A stretch of 14,898 bases of DNA from CAYZZA01 sp964482685 (GCA_964482685.1 CAYZZA010000028.1:1-14898), one strand, 5' to 3'. Numbered from the stretch's first letter, positions 6,633 through 14,621 are shown. Numbers and translations are program-made. The notes: generated by a model not told the origin, from the letters alone.

Positions 6633-7730
6633 TCAGGCAAACAGATCCGGTAAGTATGAGACCATGTCAATGTTCAAGACGTCTTCAATTCGTTCGTAAC
6701 CAGATTGTTCATACATTCCTGCTCCAAGACGAATCTTGGCTCGTGGCACAGCTAATACACGAATGTGTTGCCCTGATTTTAATGCCGCAGAGGTAATCGG
6801 TTCACCTGTATGTGTATCGAACGTCATCAACAAATCTGGGAAAGTCCAGATACGTGTGCCATCTTTGTCGCAAGCCATGTATTCGTTCCAAATATACATA
6901 GTATATGTAGAACCCTTGTCTGTGACTTCAAATGACCCCACATCTAAGCCACCTTCGGTGCGCAAGTCAAAGTTTGACACCATTCCTTCAAATAAGACTT
7001 CTCCGCCAAGTGCTTCGGCGGCGTTAGCCAGTTTTTTTTCTGGTGTCTCCCCACTTAAAAAGGCACGGCCAACTTCTGTCGCTTGAGTTAAGACGCCTAG
7101 AGCGGCATGTTCTTTTACGTAATCCAATGACACAGGGTTACGAGCAACCACTACTAATCCACCGGCTTCCACAGCTGCAGCACGAACAAGAGCACTCGTG
7201 TGCGACACAGAGCCTTTCACTGTCAGTTCAATGTATTTGCCTAAAGCCGGGTTTCCACCAACGGCGGTTTGAATGGTTTCATAATCTGGTTTTTCACTTA
7301 AGCCCATGGATCCCATCGTACCTAGAGGGTGAGCACGCCCGTTACACGCAGCGTCCAACATTGGAATCCCCGTCGTAGCAGATTGGATAAACGCATTAAA
7401 CGTCGACCCAGCTCCTAACTCATTGGTAATATAAGCAAGCAAAGGCTCTTCTACTTCTAAGGCCATACGTTCCATGATGCGGTTAAAGTCCGCTGGTTTT
7501 GCAAATTGCTCTTTAGCCGCTGGTGCACCCACTGCAGAAGTTGTTACAATGTGCCCCTCTACAGATGGGTCTAGATTCTCTACTGAAATCATCGTAGGAG
7601 TTCCAGCTTTATAGGCGGCTTCAATTGTTTCTCGCCCTCCAGCAAGGCTTCCGCCTCCTCCGGCACCTAAGATTAAACTTCCATACAATAAGGCTTCCAT
7701 CGTTTCTTTTGGGATGTCTTTTTTTGCCAT
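6633..7730 (-). CDS. DUF917 family protein (S-methyl-thiohydantoin desulfurase-like)
   Basis: A 365-residue protein with the glycine-rich N-terminal motif LGAGGGGS (21-28), then ELGAGST (104-110), MLDAACNGRAHP (124-135), a central AVEAGGLVVVARNP stretch (186-199), NEYMACDKDG (282-291), FPDLL (297-301), DTHTGEPI (305-312) and a C-terminal IRLGAG. This two-domain layout and length match DUF917, now called the S-methyl thiohydantoin desulfurase N- and C-terminal domains. The family is often found near hydantoinase/oxoprolinase genes, which are not in this window. The start ATG at 7730 has AAAGGAG 12 nt upstream, and a strong 10-bp inverted repeat lies just above the ribosome site. It is the first of four enzyme genes following the ABC importer. 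The actual reaction is unknown. Confidence 0.88.
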   Translation of the reverse strand: MAKKDIPKETMEALLYGSLILGAGGGGSLAGGRETIEAAYKAGTPTMISVENLDPSVEGHIVTTSAVGAPAAKEQFAKPADFNRIMERMALEVEEPLLAYITNELGAGSTFNAFIQSATTGIPMLDAACNGRAHPLGTMGSMGLSEKPDYETIQTAVGGNPALGKYIELTVKGSVSHTSALVRAAAVEAGGLVVVARNPVSLDYVKEHAALGVLTQATEVGRAFLSGETPEKKLANAAEALGGEVLFEGMVSNFDLRTEGGLDVGSFEVTDKGSTYTMYIWNEYMACDKDGTRIWTFPDLLMTFDTHTGEPITSAALKSGQHIRVLAVPRAKIRLGAGMYEQSGYERIEDVLNIDMVSYLPDLFA

Positions 7731-7754
7731 ATGTGTCTTTTTCTCCTTTCAAAG

Positions 7755-7787
7755 ACAAACAGACACTATAAAAAGAAGTCTGTTTGT
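7755..7787 (-). promoter_or_regulatory. Perfect 10-bp inverted repeat upstream of the DUF917 gene
   Basis: ACAAACAGAC (7755-7764) and GTCTGTTTGT (7778-7787) are perfect inverted copies around a 13-nt loop, ending a few bases above the DUF917 ribosome site. There is no T-tract on the minus strand, so it is not a typical terminator. The loop holds TATAGT on the minus strand, resembling a -10 box, but no good -35 box is spaced for it. It could be an operator, an mRNA-stabilising hairpin or a processing site. Confidence 0.65.
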
Positions 7788-7901
7788 TGGGTGTAGCGTA
7801 TGCAGATGTTTCATTGGTCCTATTCTTGTGTGGATGTTCCCAGTTTAAACTAGTTGATTTGTTTAATTTCTGAACTTTTAAATTTTTTATTTTCAGTTTC
7901 C

Positions 7902-8726
7902 TTACAAAATCGATTGAATGTAGGCTTTTTCTTCTGGACCTACCGTTGGAATCGCACTCAACAGTTTCTTGGTATATGGATCCGTCGGATTCCTAAAGAT
8001 TTCTTCTACTGTTCCTCGTTCTACAATCTTTCCTTTGTTCATGACCAAGATGTCATGCGCAAAGTTACGAACTAAAGCCAAATCATGTGTGATAAAGAAA
8101 TAAGTTAAGCCTAATTCTTCTTGAATGTCTTCCAACAACTCAATGACCTTTGCTTGAACCGATACGTCCAAAGCAGACGTTGGTTCGTCTAATACAATGA
8201 GCTCAGAGTTTAACGCAACAGCTCGCGCTACTCCCACCCGTTGTTTTTGCCCTCCACTTAGCATGTGCGGATAACGATTGAAAAAAGAGGCTGGCAAACC
8301 AACGAGTTCCATCAATTCCCCAACCCGTTTTTTTCGTTCTGCGGCGGACCCACGGTTGTGGATAATCATTGGTTCTTCAATGATGCGTCCAATTGTTTGA
8401 CTAGGGTTTAGGGATGAAGAGGGATCTTGAAACACCATTTGAACATCCCGTCGGTATTCTTTCTCATTTTTGGAGACAATGTCTTGAATGGGTGTGCCAT
8501 TAAACAGAATTTCCCCTTCGGTGAGGGTTTCAAATGCCATGATCAAATTCGCTAATGTTGATTTTCCAGAACCAGATTCTCCAACGACCGCTAAGGTCTT
8601 TCCACGATCCACTGTAAAGCTCACATCATCTACCGCTTTAACAACACGAGACGTTTTCTGGAACAACCCGGACTTGATTTCAAAGTATTTTTTTGCATTC
8701 TTGACTTCTAATACATGTTCACTCAT
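7902..8726 (-). CDS. dppF: Dpp/Opp-type ABC transporter ATPase (DppF/OppF-like)
   Basis: A 274-residue cytoplasmic ATPase that powers the importer as a heterodimer with the preceding ATPase. Walker A is GESGSGKST (49-57), the Q-loop is in MVFQDPSSSLNP (97-108), the signature is LSGGQKQR (156-163), Walker B is LIVLDEPTSALD (176-187), and the switch histidine is H214 in FITHD. The protein ends shortly after KKLLSAIPTVGP, so the C-terminal peptide-transporter extension is short compared with the usual 310-330 residues. Its ATG overlaps the stop of the upstream ATPase gene (ATGA) and has GAGGTGA as ribosome site, pointing to translational coupling. A 171-nt spacer with an inverted repeat follows before DUF917. 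Confidence 0.92.
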   Translation of the reverse strand: MSEHVLEVKNAKKYFEIKSGLFQKTSRVVKAVDDVSFTVDRGKTLAVVGESGSGKSTLANLIMAFETLTEGEILFNGTPIQDIVSKNEKEYRRDVQMVFQDPSSSLNPSQTIGRIIEEPMIIHNRGSAAERKKRVGELMELVGLPASFFNRYPHMLSGGQKQRVGVARAVALNSELIVLDEPTSALDVSVQAKVIELLEDIQEELGLTYFFITHDLALVRNFAHDILVMNKGKIVERGTVEEIFRNPTDPYTKKLLSAIPTVGPEEKAYIQSIL

Positions 8727-9640
8727 GAGATCACCTCTGCTTGTTGTGAAATCGGCTTTCCAGTTACGCGAGGCAACGCGTCCAATAAGGACTGTGTATA
8801 CGGGTGTTGCGGACGCAGAAAGACATCTTCCGTGCTCCCTTTTTCAACAACTTCCCCTAAGCGCATGACGTAAGTCCGGTCACTCACTTCTTTGGCAACC
8901 CCTAAGTTGTGTGTGATGTAGACCATCGAAATTCCTTCTTCTTTTACGAGACGAACCAATTCCTTATTGATGGAGGCTTGAACCGTTACGTCCAACGCCG
9001 TTGCCGGTTCGTCACAAATTAACAAACGGGGTGTATGAATCATCGCCAACGCGATAATGATCCGTTGGCGCTGTCCTCCACTTAATTCAAAGGGATACCG
9101 CTCCAACATGCCTTCAGGATCTGGCAATTCCATTTTTTCCAGCAAGTACAACGAACGTGCACGCGCTTCTTGTTTCATCACTTTTTTATTTTTGGATAAA
9201 CGGGAATAAACCGACGGTTTCCCTTGATAGAGATACACGTTTTCCATTTGTTTGCCAATGGTAAACACTGGATTTAAGGCAGTCATTGGATCTTGAAAAA
9301 CCATGGAGATTTGTGAACCTCTAATCGCAGGCCATTCTTTCTTCGTCAAGGAAACCAAGTCTTTCCCATCATACCAAATGTGTCCGCCTGTATAGACGGC
9401 TGGAGGACGCGGAACCAATCCTAGCATGGACCGACAGGTCACTGTTTTTCCAGAACCAGATTCTCCAACAATCGACACCGTTTCTCCCTCATTGATGTAG
9501 AGGTCGACATTTTTAATCGTCGGAACGACCGTACGGTCTTGAAGAAATCCAATGGATAAATTGTCTATTCTGAGCAATTCTTTGCCTGTTTGTGCGTGTT
9601 CTTTTGCTCGTTCTTGTATCTGTTCATGTGTGTGTGCCAT
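8723..9640 (-). CDS. dppD: Dpp/Opp-type ABC transporter ATPase (DppD/OppD-like)
   Basis: A 305-residue ATPase partner of the next gene. Walker A is GESGSGKT (59-66), the Q-loop is in MVFQDPMTALNP (113-124), the signature is LSGGQRQR (186-193), Walker B is LLICDEPATALD (206-217) and the switch histidine is H244 in YITHN. About 20 charged residues precede the first beta-strand. The C-terminal HPYTQSLLDALPRVTGKP segment is typical of peptide/nickel ABC ATPases, and the protein ends soon after it. AGGAGG lies 9 nt before the ATG. It is 18 nt from the DppC-like gene upstream and overlaps the next ATPase by 4 nt. Confidence 0.92.
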   Translation of the reverse strand: MAHTHEQIQERAKEHAQTGKELLRIDNLSIGFLQDRTVVPTIKNVDLYINEGETVSIVGESGSGKTVTCRSMLGLVPRPPAVYTGGHIWYDGKDLVSLTKKEWPAIRGSQISMVFQDPMTALNPVFTIGKQMENVYLYQGKPSVYSRLSKNKKVMKQEARARSLYLLEKMELPDPEGMLERYPFELSGGQRQRIIIALAMIHTPRLLICDEPATALDVTVQASINKELVRLVKEEGISMVYITHNLGVAKEVSDRTYVMRLGEVVEKGSTEDVFLRPQHPYTQSLLDALPRVTGKPISQQAEVIS

Positions 9641-9658
9641 AGTAGAAGGCCTCCTCTC

Positions 9659-10576
9659 TTACTGATCAATTTCAACGTCAAATAAGTCACGTAGTCCATC
9701 TCCTAAGAGATTAAACCCAAGTACCGTAATCAAAATGGCTAATCCAGGGAAAATCGTGCCCCACCAAATATTTGGCAAGTAGACTCGTCCTTCTGCGACC
9801 ATATTTCCCCATTCTGGAGCTGGTGGTTGTGCCCCTAGGCCCAAGAACCCTAGACTAGCACCTGTTAAAATAACAAACCCCATATCCGTAGTGGTTTTGA
9901 CAATAATTGTGGAAAGGACGTTTGGCAAGATTTCTGTAAAGGCCGTCCGCCATTTACTGGCTCCTAATCCTTGAGAGGCTTTGACAAATTGTTCGTTTTT
10001 GACTTTCAACGTTTCTGCTTCCACAAGTCGTGTGAACCACGGCCACCAACTAAAGGAAACAGCAATCATGGTATTGATTAAGTTTGGTTCTAAAATGGCG
10101 GATACGGCCATAGCCAAGAGGATAGATGGAACAGCCAAGAAAACATCCGTCGTACGCATAATCAATGTGTTGGCTTTTCCACCCCAGTACCCCGCAATCA
10201 AACCAAGTGGCACCCCTATCCCAATCGCAATCGTCAATACGACAACCCCCATGCTCAAGGAGTAGCGAGCCCCAAAGAGGACACGACTAAACACGTCTCG
10301 TCCAATTTCATCTGTCCCAAACAAGTATCTGGCACTTGGGGCTAAGTGCATATCTGCAAAGTTGATTTGACCTGTAATCGATTCTGGATGTGGCGCAATC
10401 CAGGGAGCAAAAAGCCCTCCAAAGACGACCAACAACACTAAGACAAGTCCGACAATCGTTAATTTGTTTCGAAATAGCTTTTTCATGTTTTTTATAAACG
10501 GATGAGTTTCTTTTGGTGCTTGTAAAACGGCTGTTTCCACATCAACTGAATTTGTTTCGTTTGATTGTTTGTTCAT
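9659..10576 (-). CDS. dppC: Dpp/Opp-type ABC transporter permease (DppC-like)
   Basis: A 305-residue inner-membrane permease. A soluble N-terminal stretch of about 38 residues precedes the first membrane segment (about 40-60), then the family hallmark GTDEIGRDVFSRVLFGARYSL spans 87-107. The cytoplasmic ATPase-docking EAA loop is around 199-217 (KASQGLGASKWRTAF), and five or six membrane segments can be seen in total. It pairs with the DppB-like subunit. AGGAGG is 7 nt upstream of the ATG, and the gene begins 11 nt after the dppB stop, so the two are surely co-transcribed. Confidence 0.92.
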   Translation of the reverse strand: MNKQSNETNSVDVETAVLQAPKETHPFIKNMKKLFRNKLTIVGLVLVLLVVFGGLFAPWIAPHPESITGQINFADMHLAPSARYLFGTDEIGRDVFSRVLFGARYSLSMGVVVLTIAIGIGVPLGLIAGYWGGKANTLIMRTTDVFLAVPSILLAMAVSAILEPNLINTMIAVSFSWWPWFTRLVEAETLKVKNEQFVKASQGLGASKWRTAFTEILPNVLSTIIVKTTTDMGFVILTGASLGFLGLGAQPPAPEWGNMVAEGRVYLPNIWWGTIFPGLAILITVLGFNLLGDGLRDLFDVEIDQ

Positions 10577-10587
10577 GTCTTCTCCTC

Positions 10588-11589
10588 CTAGTTCCCGATC
10601 TTGATACGTGGATCAACAGTTGAATACAAAATATCCACAATCATATTGACAACTGCAAAGAAGATTCCAATGACCAAGGTTACACTAATAATCGCATTGT
10701 AATCTTTGTACATCATGCCCTCAATACTGTATTGAGCCATACCTGGCCAACCGAAAACAGTTTCCACAAGGAACGCGTTTCCGATTAAAGACCCAAACTG
10801 CATGCCAATCAAGGTCAAAATAGACGTAAAGGAGTTTTTCAACATGTATCTATTTTCAACCAAATTATCTGGCAAGCCGTAGGCTCGGGCAGCTAAAATA
10901 TAATCTTTGTTCATACGTTCAATCATATTAGTCCGTGTCAAGCGCATAATTTGGGCGGCTGACGTAATAGATAGAGAGATGGCTGGCAAGAACAAGTGCC
11001 GCAGCGTATCTGTAAAGGCAGCGATGTTCCCCGTCAATAGACTATCGACTAAATACAAGCCAGTAATGTGAGTGGGCACGATGTTCCCGCGTCCAATGAT
11101 TGGAAACGCTCCCAGCCAGTACCCAAACAACAATTGTAAAAGAATGGCTGTCAAGAAACTTGGTATGGCGATTCCAGACATAGAAAACATGCGAATCACA
11201 AAATCCGGTGCTTTATTGTAACGTGTGGCCGAGAGAACCCCTAACGGTATCCCAATGAGAGAGGCAATAATCATCGAGACGACAACCAATTCAAACGTGG
11301 CAGGAAATGTTTCTTTTACGTCAAGTGCTACATTTCGCCCTGTACGAAGAGACATCCCCATGTCACCTCTGAAAAAACCGGTGATATAGTTAAAGTATTG
11401 AACCGGTAGTGATTTATCTAAGCCCAATTGAGCTTCTAAATTCGCAATTTGTTGAGCAGTTGCGTCTGGTCCTAGTGCCAAGCGGACAGAATCTCCGGGC
11501 ATAAAACGAGACAGCAAAAACATGAGCAATGATAACCCTAATATAATTGGGATCATAATGAGCAGACGTTTCAAAATATAACGGGCCAT
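10588..11589 (-). CDS. dppB: Dpp/Opp-type ABC transporter permease (DppB-like)
   Basis: A 333-residue inner-membrane permease. The first membrane segment is about residues 9-28, followed by the FMPGDSV motif and a periplasm-facing loop with GLDKSLPVQYFNYITGFFRGDMGMSL (56-81), both typical of DppB. The EAA loop AARAYGLP... is at about 233-253, and the protein ends STVDPRIKIGN, a normal DppB C-terminus. AAGGAGG is 7 nt upstream of the ATG. It is separated from the receptor gene by 175 nt containing a strong hairpin, so permease expression may be lower than that of the receptor. Confidence 0.92.
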   Translation of the reverse strand: MARYILKRLLIMIPIILGLSLLMFLLSRFMPGDSVRLALGPDATAQQIANLEAQLGLDKSLPVQYFNYITGFFRGDMGMSLRTGRNVALDVKETFPATFELVVVSMIIASLIGIPLGVLSATRYNKAPDFVIRMFSMSGIAIPSFLTAILLQLLFGYWLGAFPIIGRGNIVPTHITGLYLVDSLLTGNIAAFTDTLRHLFLPAISLSITSAAQIMRLTRTNMIERMNKDYILAARAYGLPDNLVENRYMLKNSFTSILTLIGMQFGSLIGNAFLVETVFGWPGMAQYSIEGMMYKDYNAIISVTLVIGIFFAVVNMIVDILYSTVDPRIKIGN

Positions 11590-11686
11590 ATAAACCCCTC
11601 CTTGTCTTCATTCACACTAAAACGTTTTTTGTGGTTCTTTTTAGACTATCGACTCTAAAACATAAAGTGTGTCATCAAAAGTTTAT

Positions 11687-11752
11687 GATAGTAAAAAAGA
11701 AAAAAGGGTCAACGCTAAGCCCGCGTTCCTTTTTTCTTTTTTCTACCCTATC
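11687..11752 (-). terminator. Bidirectional terminator or attenuator between receptor and permease genes
   Basis: A long stem: the A-rich arm at 11693-11707 pairs perfectly over 15 bp with the T-rich arm at 11728-11742. An inner AACGC/GCGTT stem closes a 7-nt loop, and an outer GATAG/CTATC pair flanks it. On the minus strand the hairpin starts 12 nt after the receptor stop codon and ends in two T6 runs. It could terminate transcription from both sides. As the permease genes have no clear promoter of their own, partial read-through from the receptor gene is the simplest model. Confidence 0.85.
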
Positions 11753-11764
11753 AATGTATCCTGT

Positions 11765-13393
11765 TTAATTTGTACGGAAGTGGTAAAAAGAAATGTCGTA
11801 TCCCATGAGGGGAACAAACTCATATCCATTGACGTAATCGCCATAAGCAATACGGTGTGTGGTGTTTGCAACAAAGATAGATGGAGCAAGTTCTGTAATC
11901 AAGTCTTGTGCTTCTTTGTAAAGTGTTTCTTGTTTGGCTTCATCTGTTTCTAGACGAGCTGCTTCAAGTTTTTCTGTGACAGCTGCGTCATCCAACCATG
12001 CTGCAGAACGGTAGCTTCCGTGTGTAGATGGGTGGTATTTTCCATACGTATGGCTATCTACGTGTGGGTATTTCAATGTGTCAGAAATAACGGTAATGTT
12101 CGCTGTTTTAGACTTGTCCGCAGCAGCTTCTGTTACTTGTGGCCATGTAGCTTCGACTAGTTTCGCGTTGATCCCAATTTCTTTCAAGTTTGAGGTAATC
12201 AATTGTGAGAACTGACGTTGAGAAGCTGTATCTCCTAGATACATGAAGGTTACTTCTAGTTCTTGGCCTGCATACTTAGATGCTGCCATGTATTCTTTGG
12301 CTTTTTCCACGTCACGCTCAAAGACCGTTGCAGTTTCACTGTTTGCTTTCAGTGTGGTTGGAACAGGTCCTCTGGATGGAGCTGCGCCATTCATGATTTG
12401 GTCACGTGCTGTCTCATAGTCAAAGACACTAGCAATGGCTTTTCGAACATTCACATCATCTGTTGGTGCTTTTTGTGTATTCATTGGCATTTCTTGAATC
12501 ATAGCAGATGGGTCTTCTTGCACAACCAAGTTGCTTTGTTTGCTAAATTCTGTGAAGGCGGTTGGGTTCAAGTATTGGTGAACCATGTCAGCTTGTCCAG
12601 AAACTAACAATGTTTTAACAGTGGCTTCTTCAGGAACAAATTTCATTTCTGCATTTTCGACTTGACCTTCTTCCCATCCTTGGAAGTAGTCATCAAATTT
12701 TGCAAAGGTAATTTCTGTTTCACGATTCCATTTGTCTAATGTGTATGGTCCAGAACCAGCGTCATTTTCTTCAAGGAACGCTTGTCCCATGTCTCCAGCT
12801 TGTTCATTTTCTTGAAGAAGCTTGGAGTCGACAACAAACATCTGAGTCAAAGAAGAAATAAAGGGTGCATATGCTTTGTTGAGTTCAAAGACAACCTTGT
12901 CGGGTCCGTCTGCGTTAACGCCGTCTTCTACAAATAACCCTTCCCATAACCAAGAGTTTCCTTCTCCAATTGCAAGCATTCTCTCCATGGAGTAGACAAC
13001 GTCGTCTGCTGTGAATGGATTGCCACTGTGGAACGTGACGTCGTCACGTAAAGTCAGGGTATACGTTTTTCCGTCTTCAGATACTTCGTATCCGGTTGCC
13101 AAGTGTGGGGTTGGTTCCATGGATCCACCTGTGCGTTCTGGAGCATACAAAGGATCATACATGTTCACGACAGAAATCATTTCTGTTTCATCCAATGCTT
13201 TAGCCGGGTCAATCTTTCCAACTACTTGTTGGGCGACATACACAAACGGACGGTCTGGCATTTTTCCAGGTTCAGCTGTTTGGTTGCTACCTGCTGTAGA
13301 GCTTGTATCTGTTGTGTCGTTTCCTCCACAAGCTCCTAATGTCAAAGCAACTAGTCCTAAAACGGTTGCTTTCATCATCCAACGTTTTCTCAT
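11765..13393 (-). CDS. ABC transporter substrate-binding lipoprotein, family 5 (DppA/OppA-like)
   Basis: A 542-residue extracytoplasmic solute receptor. The N-terminus has a positively charged MRKRWMMK, a hydrophobic core and the lipobox LGAC with the lipidated cysteine C22, followed by a Ser/Thr/Asn-rich linker. The mature part shows the family 5 layout: PATG-like HLATGYEVSEDGKTYTLTLRDDVTFHSGNPFTADDV, then VRKAIASVFDYE, and a C-terminal region with ITELAPSIFVANTTHRIAYG. Family members bind oligopeptides, dipeptides, nickel chelates, opines or other small solutes, so the ligand cannot be read. GGGAG lies 6 nt before the ATG. It is the first gene of the importer operon, followed by a strong hairpin. 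The linked enzymes suggest an amide-containing or peptide-like ligand. Confidence 0.93.
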   Translation of the reverse strand: MRKRWMMKATVLGLVALTLGACGGNDTTDTSSTAGSNQTAEPGKMPDRPFVYVAQQVVGKIDPAKALDETEMISVVNMYDPLYAPERTGGSMEPTPHLATGYEVSEDGKTYTLTLRDDVTFHSGNPFTADDVVYSMERMLAIGEGNSWLWEGLFVEDGVNADGPDKVVFELNKAYAPFISSLTQMFVVDSKLLQENEQAGDMGQAFLEENDAGSGPYTLDKWNRETEITFAKFDDYFQGWEEGQVENAEMKFVPEEATVKTLLVSGQADMVHQYLNPTAFTEFSKQSNLVVQEDPSAMIQEMPMNTQKAPTDDVNVRKAIASVFDYETARDQIMNGAAPSRGPVPTTLKANSETATVFERDVEKAKEYMAASKYAGQELEVTFMYLGDTASQRQFSQLITSNLKEIGINAKLVEATWPQVTEAAADKSKTANITVISDTLKYPHVDSHTYGKYHPSTHGSYRSAAWLDDAAVTEKLEAARLETDEAKQETLYKEAQDLITELAPSIFVANTTHRIAYGDYVNGYEFVPLMGYDISFYHFRTN

Positions 13394-13711
13394 ATTCTTC
13401 TCCCTCTTTCTGTGAATTGAATGTGCATGATAGACGACTGATAGTCTAAGTTCTAGCAGTTTACATAAGTACTAGAATTTTATCTATCTGCACATAACAT
13501 CTAAAAGCATGACCTGTAAACATTGTTTTTCTCATCTTTTATTGCTTACTTTATTGCTTATGTGATTGTTTGTAATGAGATATAACCGGTTGGTATTATT
13601 TTCAGCTTAATTTCAATAGACTTGTATCATTTAAATTGAAACATACCTGAGAGATAACTTAAGTAAATCGAACTATCATTTAGTTTCTTTAATACAAATA
13701 CAGTTCTCTTT
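13394..13711. other. 318-nt intergenic region with likely promoter of the importer
   Basis: AT-rich spacer between the nitrilase-like gene and the receptor gene. No gene is supported. It holds the candidate promoter at 13477-13505. No strong terminator for the nitrilase-like gene is visible, only a weak 5-bp hairpin near 13670-13685, so read-through from that gene is possible. Confidence 0.5.
13477..13505 (-). promoter_or_regulatory. Candidate sigma-A promoter of the importer operon
   Basis: The minus strand reads TTTAGA (-35, 4 of 6 bases), a 17-nt spacer, and TAAAAT (-10, 5 of 6 bases), about 85 nt upstream of the receptor start codon. Position and match are reasonable but this is pattern recognition only. 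Confidence 0.4.
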
Positions 13712-14530
13712 TTATGATTTTTGAAGAGCACCGTAACAATCTGGTCGTCTATCTCGTAGATACGAAATATCTGTTCTCTGTGTGGCGACTTCGTCTAAAT
13801 CAATTTCAAAGACACGTTGGGCTTCCTCGTTTTTAGGAAGTTCTGTGAGTACTTTCCCACGTGGATTACAGATTTTACTTTTCCCAAATAGTTGTGTGGA
13901 TTCAGATGGGTCATAGCTATTGACACCTACGGTGAAATAGATATTTTCTAAGGCACGTTGTCTCATGTTCAAATCCCACATGTCTTCATCTTGAACACGC
14001 CATGCAGATGGGTAGAACACAATTTCAGCACCGTTCAAACACATGGCTCTCGATGCTTCAGGGAAGCCCGCGTCGTAACAAATCAAGATGCCCACTTTTC
14101 CATACTTGGTGTCAAAGACTGGGTACTCCGATCCTTCTCTAAAGTACAAACGGTCCAAGGCCCATAAGTGACTTTTTCCAAAAGAACCAATGAGTGTTCC
14201 TTGATCATCAAAGAACAAGGCAGAGTTGTATAATACTCCTGGAACTTCTCGGACTTCTCCAAATGGAGCAATTAAGTACACCCCATTGTCTTTTGCAGCT
14301 TGGCTCATTTCTTCTTTGATGTATTCAAACTGAGCCAAACTCTCGTCTACTATTTTTTCTTTCAAGTTCTTTAAGTCATACCCAGTCGCAAACATTTCAG
14401 GGAGACAAACAATCTGTGCGCCTTCATCTGCGACTTCTTTTATTTTTTCTTTCGCACGTTCGACGTTTTTCCTCACATCCAACAACGCTGACTCGAGTTG
14501 AATCATGCCAATCTTTACTTTTCGACTCAT
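13712..14530 (-). CDS. Nitrilase-superfamily carbon-nitrogen hydrolase
   Basis: A 272-residue cytosolic amidohydrolase. The catalytic triad is visible: E45 in CLPEMFATGY, K119 in FGKSHLWALDRLYFREG, and C151 in ILICYDAGFPEASR; E132 is the likely fourth catalytic glutamate. Length is normal for amidases, carbamoylases and omega-amidase-like members, which hydrolyse small amides or N-carbamoyl compounds. The sequence does not let me choose among N-carbamoyl-amino-acid hydrolase, N-carbamoylputrescine amidase, beta-ureidopropionase and other amidase branches. The start has GGTGGAG about 5 nt upstream. It lies 318 nt upstream of the importer receptor on the same strand, and its own promoter candidate is at 14673-14701. 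Association with the importer and enzyme cluster suggests an amide-cleaving step in the same pathway. Confidence 0.87.
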   Translation of the reverse strand: MSRKVKIGMIQLESALLDVRKNVERAKEKIKEVADEGAQIVCLPEMFATGYDLKNLKEKIVDESLAQFEYIKEEMSQAAKDNGVYLIAPFGEVREVPGVLYNSALFFDDQGTLIGSFGKSHLWALDRLYFREGSEYPVFDTKYGKVGILICYDAGFPEASRAMCLNGAEIVFYPSAWRVQDEDMWDLNMRQRALENIYFTVGVNSYDPSESTQLFGKSKICNPRGKVLTELPKNEEAQRVFEIDLDEVATQRTDISYLRDRRPDCYGALQKS

Positions 14531-14621
14531 GTATACTCCACCTTTCAGTAATTGCTTTGTATATACGTCTCTGACTAGTATTACTACTTACTTTGATTAG
14601 AATACGATTTGACTTTATTAT

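Noticed and set aside
7842..7851. AGTTTAAACT palindrome in the dppF-DUF917 spacer
   Set aside because: A short AT-rich palindrome of this kind is expected by chance and has no supporting context.
13011..13415. Plus-strand open frame of about 134 codons inside the receptor gene
   Set aside because: It is an antisense shadow of the lipoprotein N-terminus.
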